Positions 63,507-64,000 of a stretch of 64,000 nucleotides of DNA are shown here, in pieces (the stretch's first letter is position 1; every line of letters starts with the position of its first letter). The stretch is from the NCBI GenBank assembly GCA_028288365.1, contig JAQBNU010000069.1, forward strand, positions 1 through 64,000. Reading direction: 5' to 3'. The notes under the pieces are model-generated. The model searched no databases. It worked only from the letters and a program-made list of their open reading frames with translations, and was not told the origin of the DNA. The stretch comes from Chitinophagaceae bacterium (GTDB lineage: Bacteria; Bacteroidota; Bacteroidia; Cytophagales; Cytophagaceae). Made by a program: the position numbers and the translations under genes.

Positions 63507-64000
63507 ATGAGAGCAAAAATAGTTGCCGGTAACTGGAAAATGAATAAAACATTGGAAGAAGGACTTTCTCTTGCTTCTGAAGTAGTCAATATGGTCGCAG
63601 ACGAAGTAAGCGGAGACGTGAAAGTCGTATTGTGTACACCGTCTATTTACCTGCATGCAGTCAGTAAATTAGTAAGCGGTAAAGTGTCTGTAGGTGCTCA
63701 AAATGCTTACGAAAAAGAATCAGGTGCCTATACTGGTGAAGTATCACCGGCTATGTTGGCCACAGTAGGCGTGAAGTATGTGATCCTTGGTCACAGCGAA
63801 CGCAGAGAATATTTCCATGAAACCAATGCGCAATTGGCAACACGTACGGATCTTGTTTTGAAACAAGGACAGACACCGATTTTCTGCTGCGGTGAAACAT
63901 TGGCGCAAAGAGAAAAAGGAATCCATTTGGATTTCGTAAAACAACAATTGACAGAGAGCTTATTTCATTTGTCAAACGAACAAATCACCAAAGTAGTGAT
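63507..64000 (+). CDS. tpiA: Triosephosphate isomerase (5' part, cut by window end)
   Basis: Interconverts glyceraldehyde 3-phosphate and dihydroxyacetone phosphate. The first 164 codons are present. MRAKIVAGNWKMNKTLEEGL contains the catalytic Lys, GAQNAYEKESGAYTGEVSP follows, and VKYVILGHSERREYF holds the catalytic His. The catalytic Glu (in the AYEPVWA-type loop) lies beyond the window. Start is ATG at 63507, 70 bases after polA on the same strand. Confidence 0.96.
   Translation, partial: MRAKIVAGNWKMNKTLEEGLSLASEVVNMVADEVSGDVKVVLCTPSIYLHAVSKLVSGKVSVGAQNAYEKESGAYTGEVSPAMLATVGVKYVILGHSERREYFHETNAQLATRTDLVLKQGQTPIFCCGETLAQREKGIHLDFVKQQLTESLFHLSNEQITKVV

Overview
The window reads as ordinary chromosome of a member of the Bacteroidota. 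Two large secreted proteins end in type IX secretion (T9SS) type A sorting domains. Start codons mostly lack a Shine-Dalgarno sequence, and several upstream regions carry the Bacteroidota promoter pattern (TTG or TTTG, about 19 bases, TAnnTTTG). Many proteins belong to families typical of this phylum. I cannot fix genus or family; a Chitinophagales- or Cytophagales-like bacterium is a guess.

Layout. 1-127 is the right end of an IS3-family element. 166-3426 is a T9SS-exported beta-helix protein, followed by about 700 bases without a convincing gene. 4.1-7.4 kb (+) holds an MscS channel, a cytoplasmic GH13 alpha-amylase and an SMP-30/gluconolactonase-like protein. 7.5-20.0 kb is almost all minus strand: an ABC exporter, mfd, a PhoX-like phosphatase coupled to a beta-propeller-like protein, a DsbD-type reductase, an M20 dipeptidase and a PLP-dependent deaminase. 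20.2-25.9 kb has rluD, an acyltransferase, mazG, a glmM-like mutase and a cysteine desulfurase. 26.0-33.8 kb has a glycine-rich T9SS protein, a LolC/E-FtsX-type permease with rbfA, a polytopic membrane protein, rpiB, tatC and glyA. 34.1-38.5 kb is a compact operon of a large lipoprotein, an outer-membrane-type protein and a radical SAM/SPASM enzyme, followed by a TPR protein. 40.0-46.6 kb is a TetR-controlled RND tripartite efflux system. 46.8-48.2 kb is a DEAD-box helicase. 48.4-54.1 kb is a seven-gene minus-strand operon (kup, small TM protein, pterin dehydratase, rsmI, lnt, inositol-monophosphatase-like, Cys-rich membrane peptide). 54.3-64.0 kb holds a beta-CASP MBL hydrolase, two unknown genes, a SNF2 helicase, a gamma-carbonic anhydrase, polA and the start of tpiA.

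The genes are mostly housekeeping. The most unusual material is between them. At least five families of short intergenic repeats are present. Three are pairs of hairpins in opposite orientation (REPIN-like). One of these carries a second, unrelated, perfect 19-20 bp palindrome nested inside conserved 29 bp arms, in two copies 28 kb apart. A fourth family is a short motif that lies in the same orientation just upstream of three start codons. A fifth is a GC-rich repeat in three copies. No transposase that would explain them lies in the window. The TetR gene and the RND operon it precedes each carry a CTAAC-N3-GTTA palindrome that looks like their shared operator.

All functional calls come from reading motifs and from family knowledge; no database search was run.
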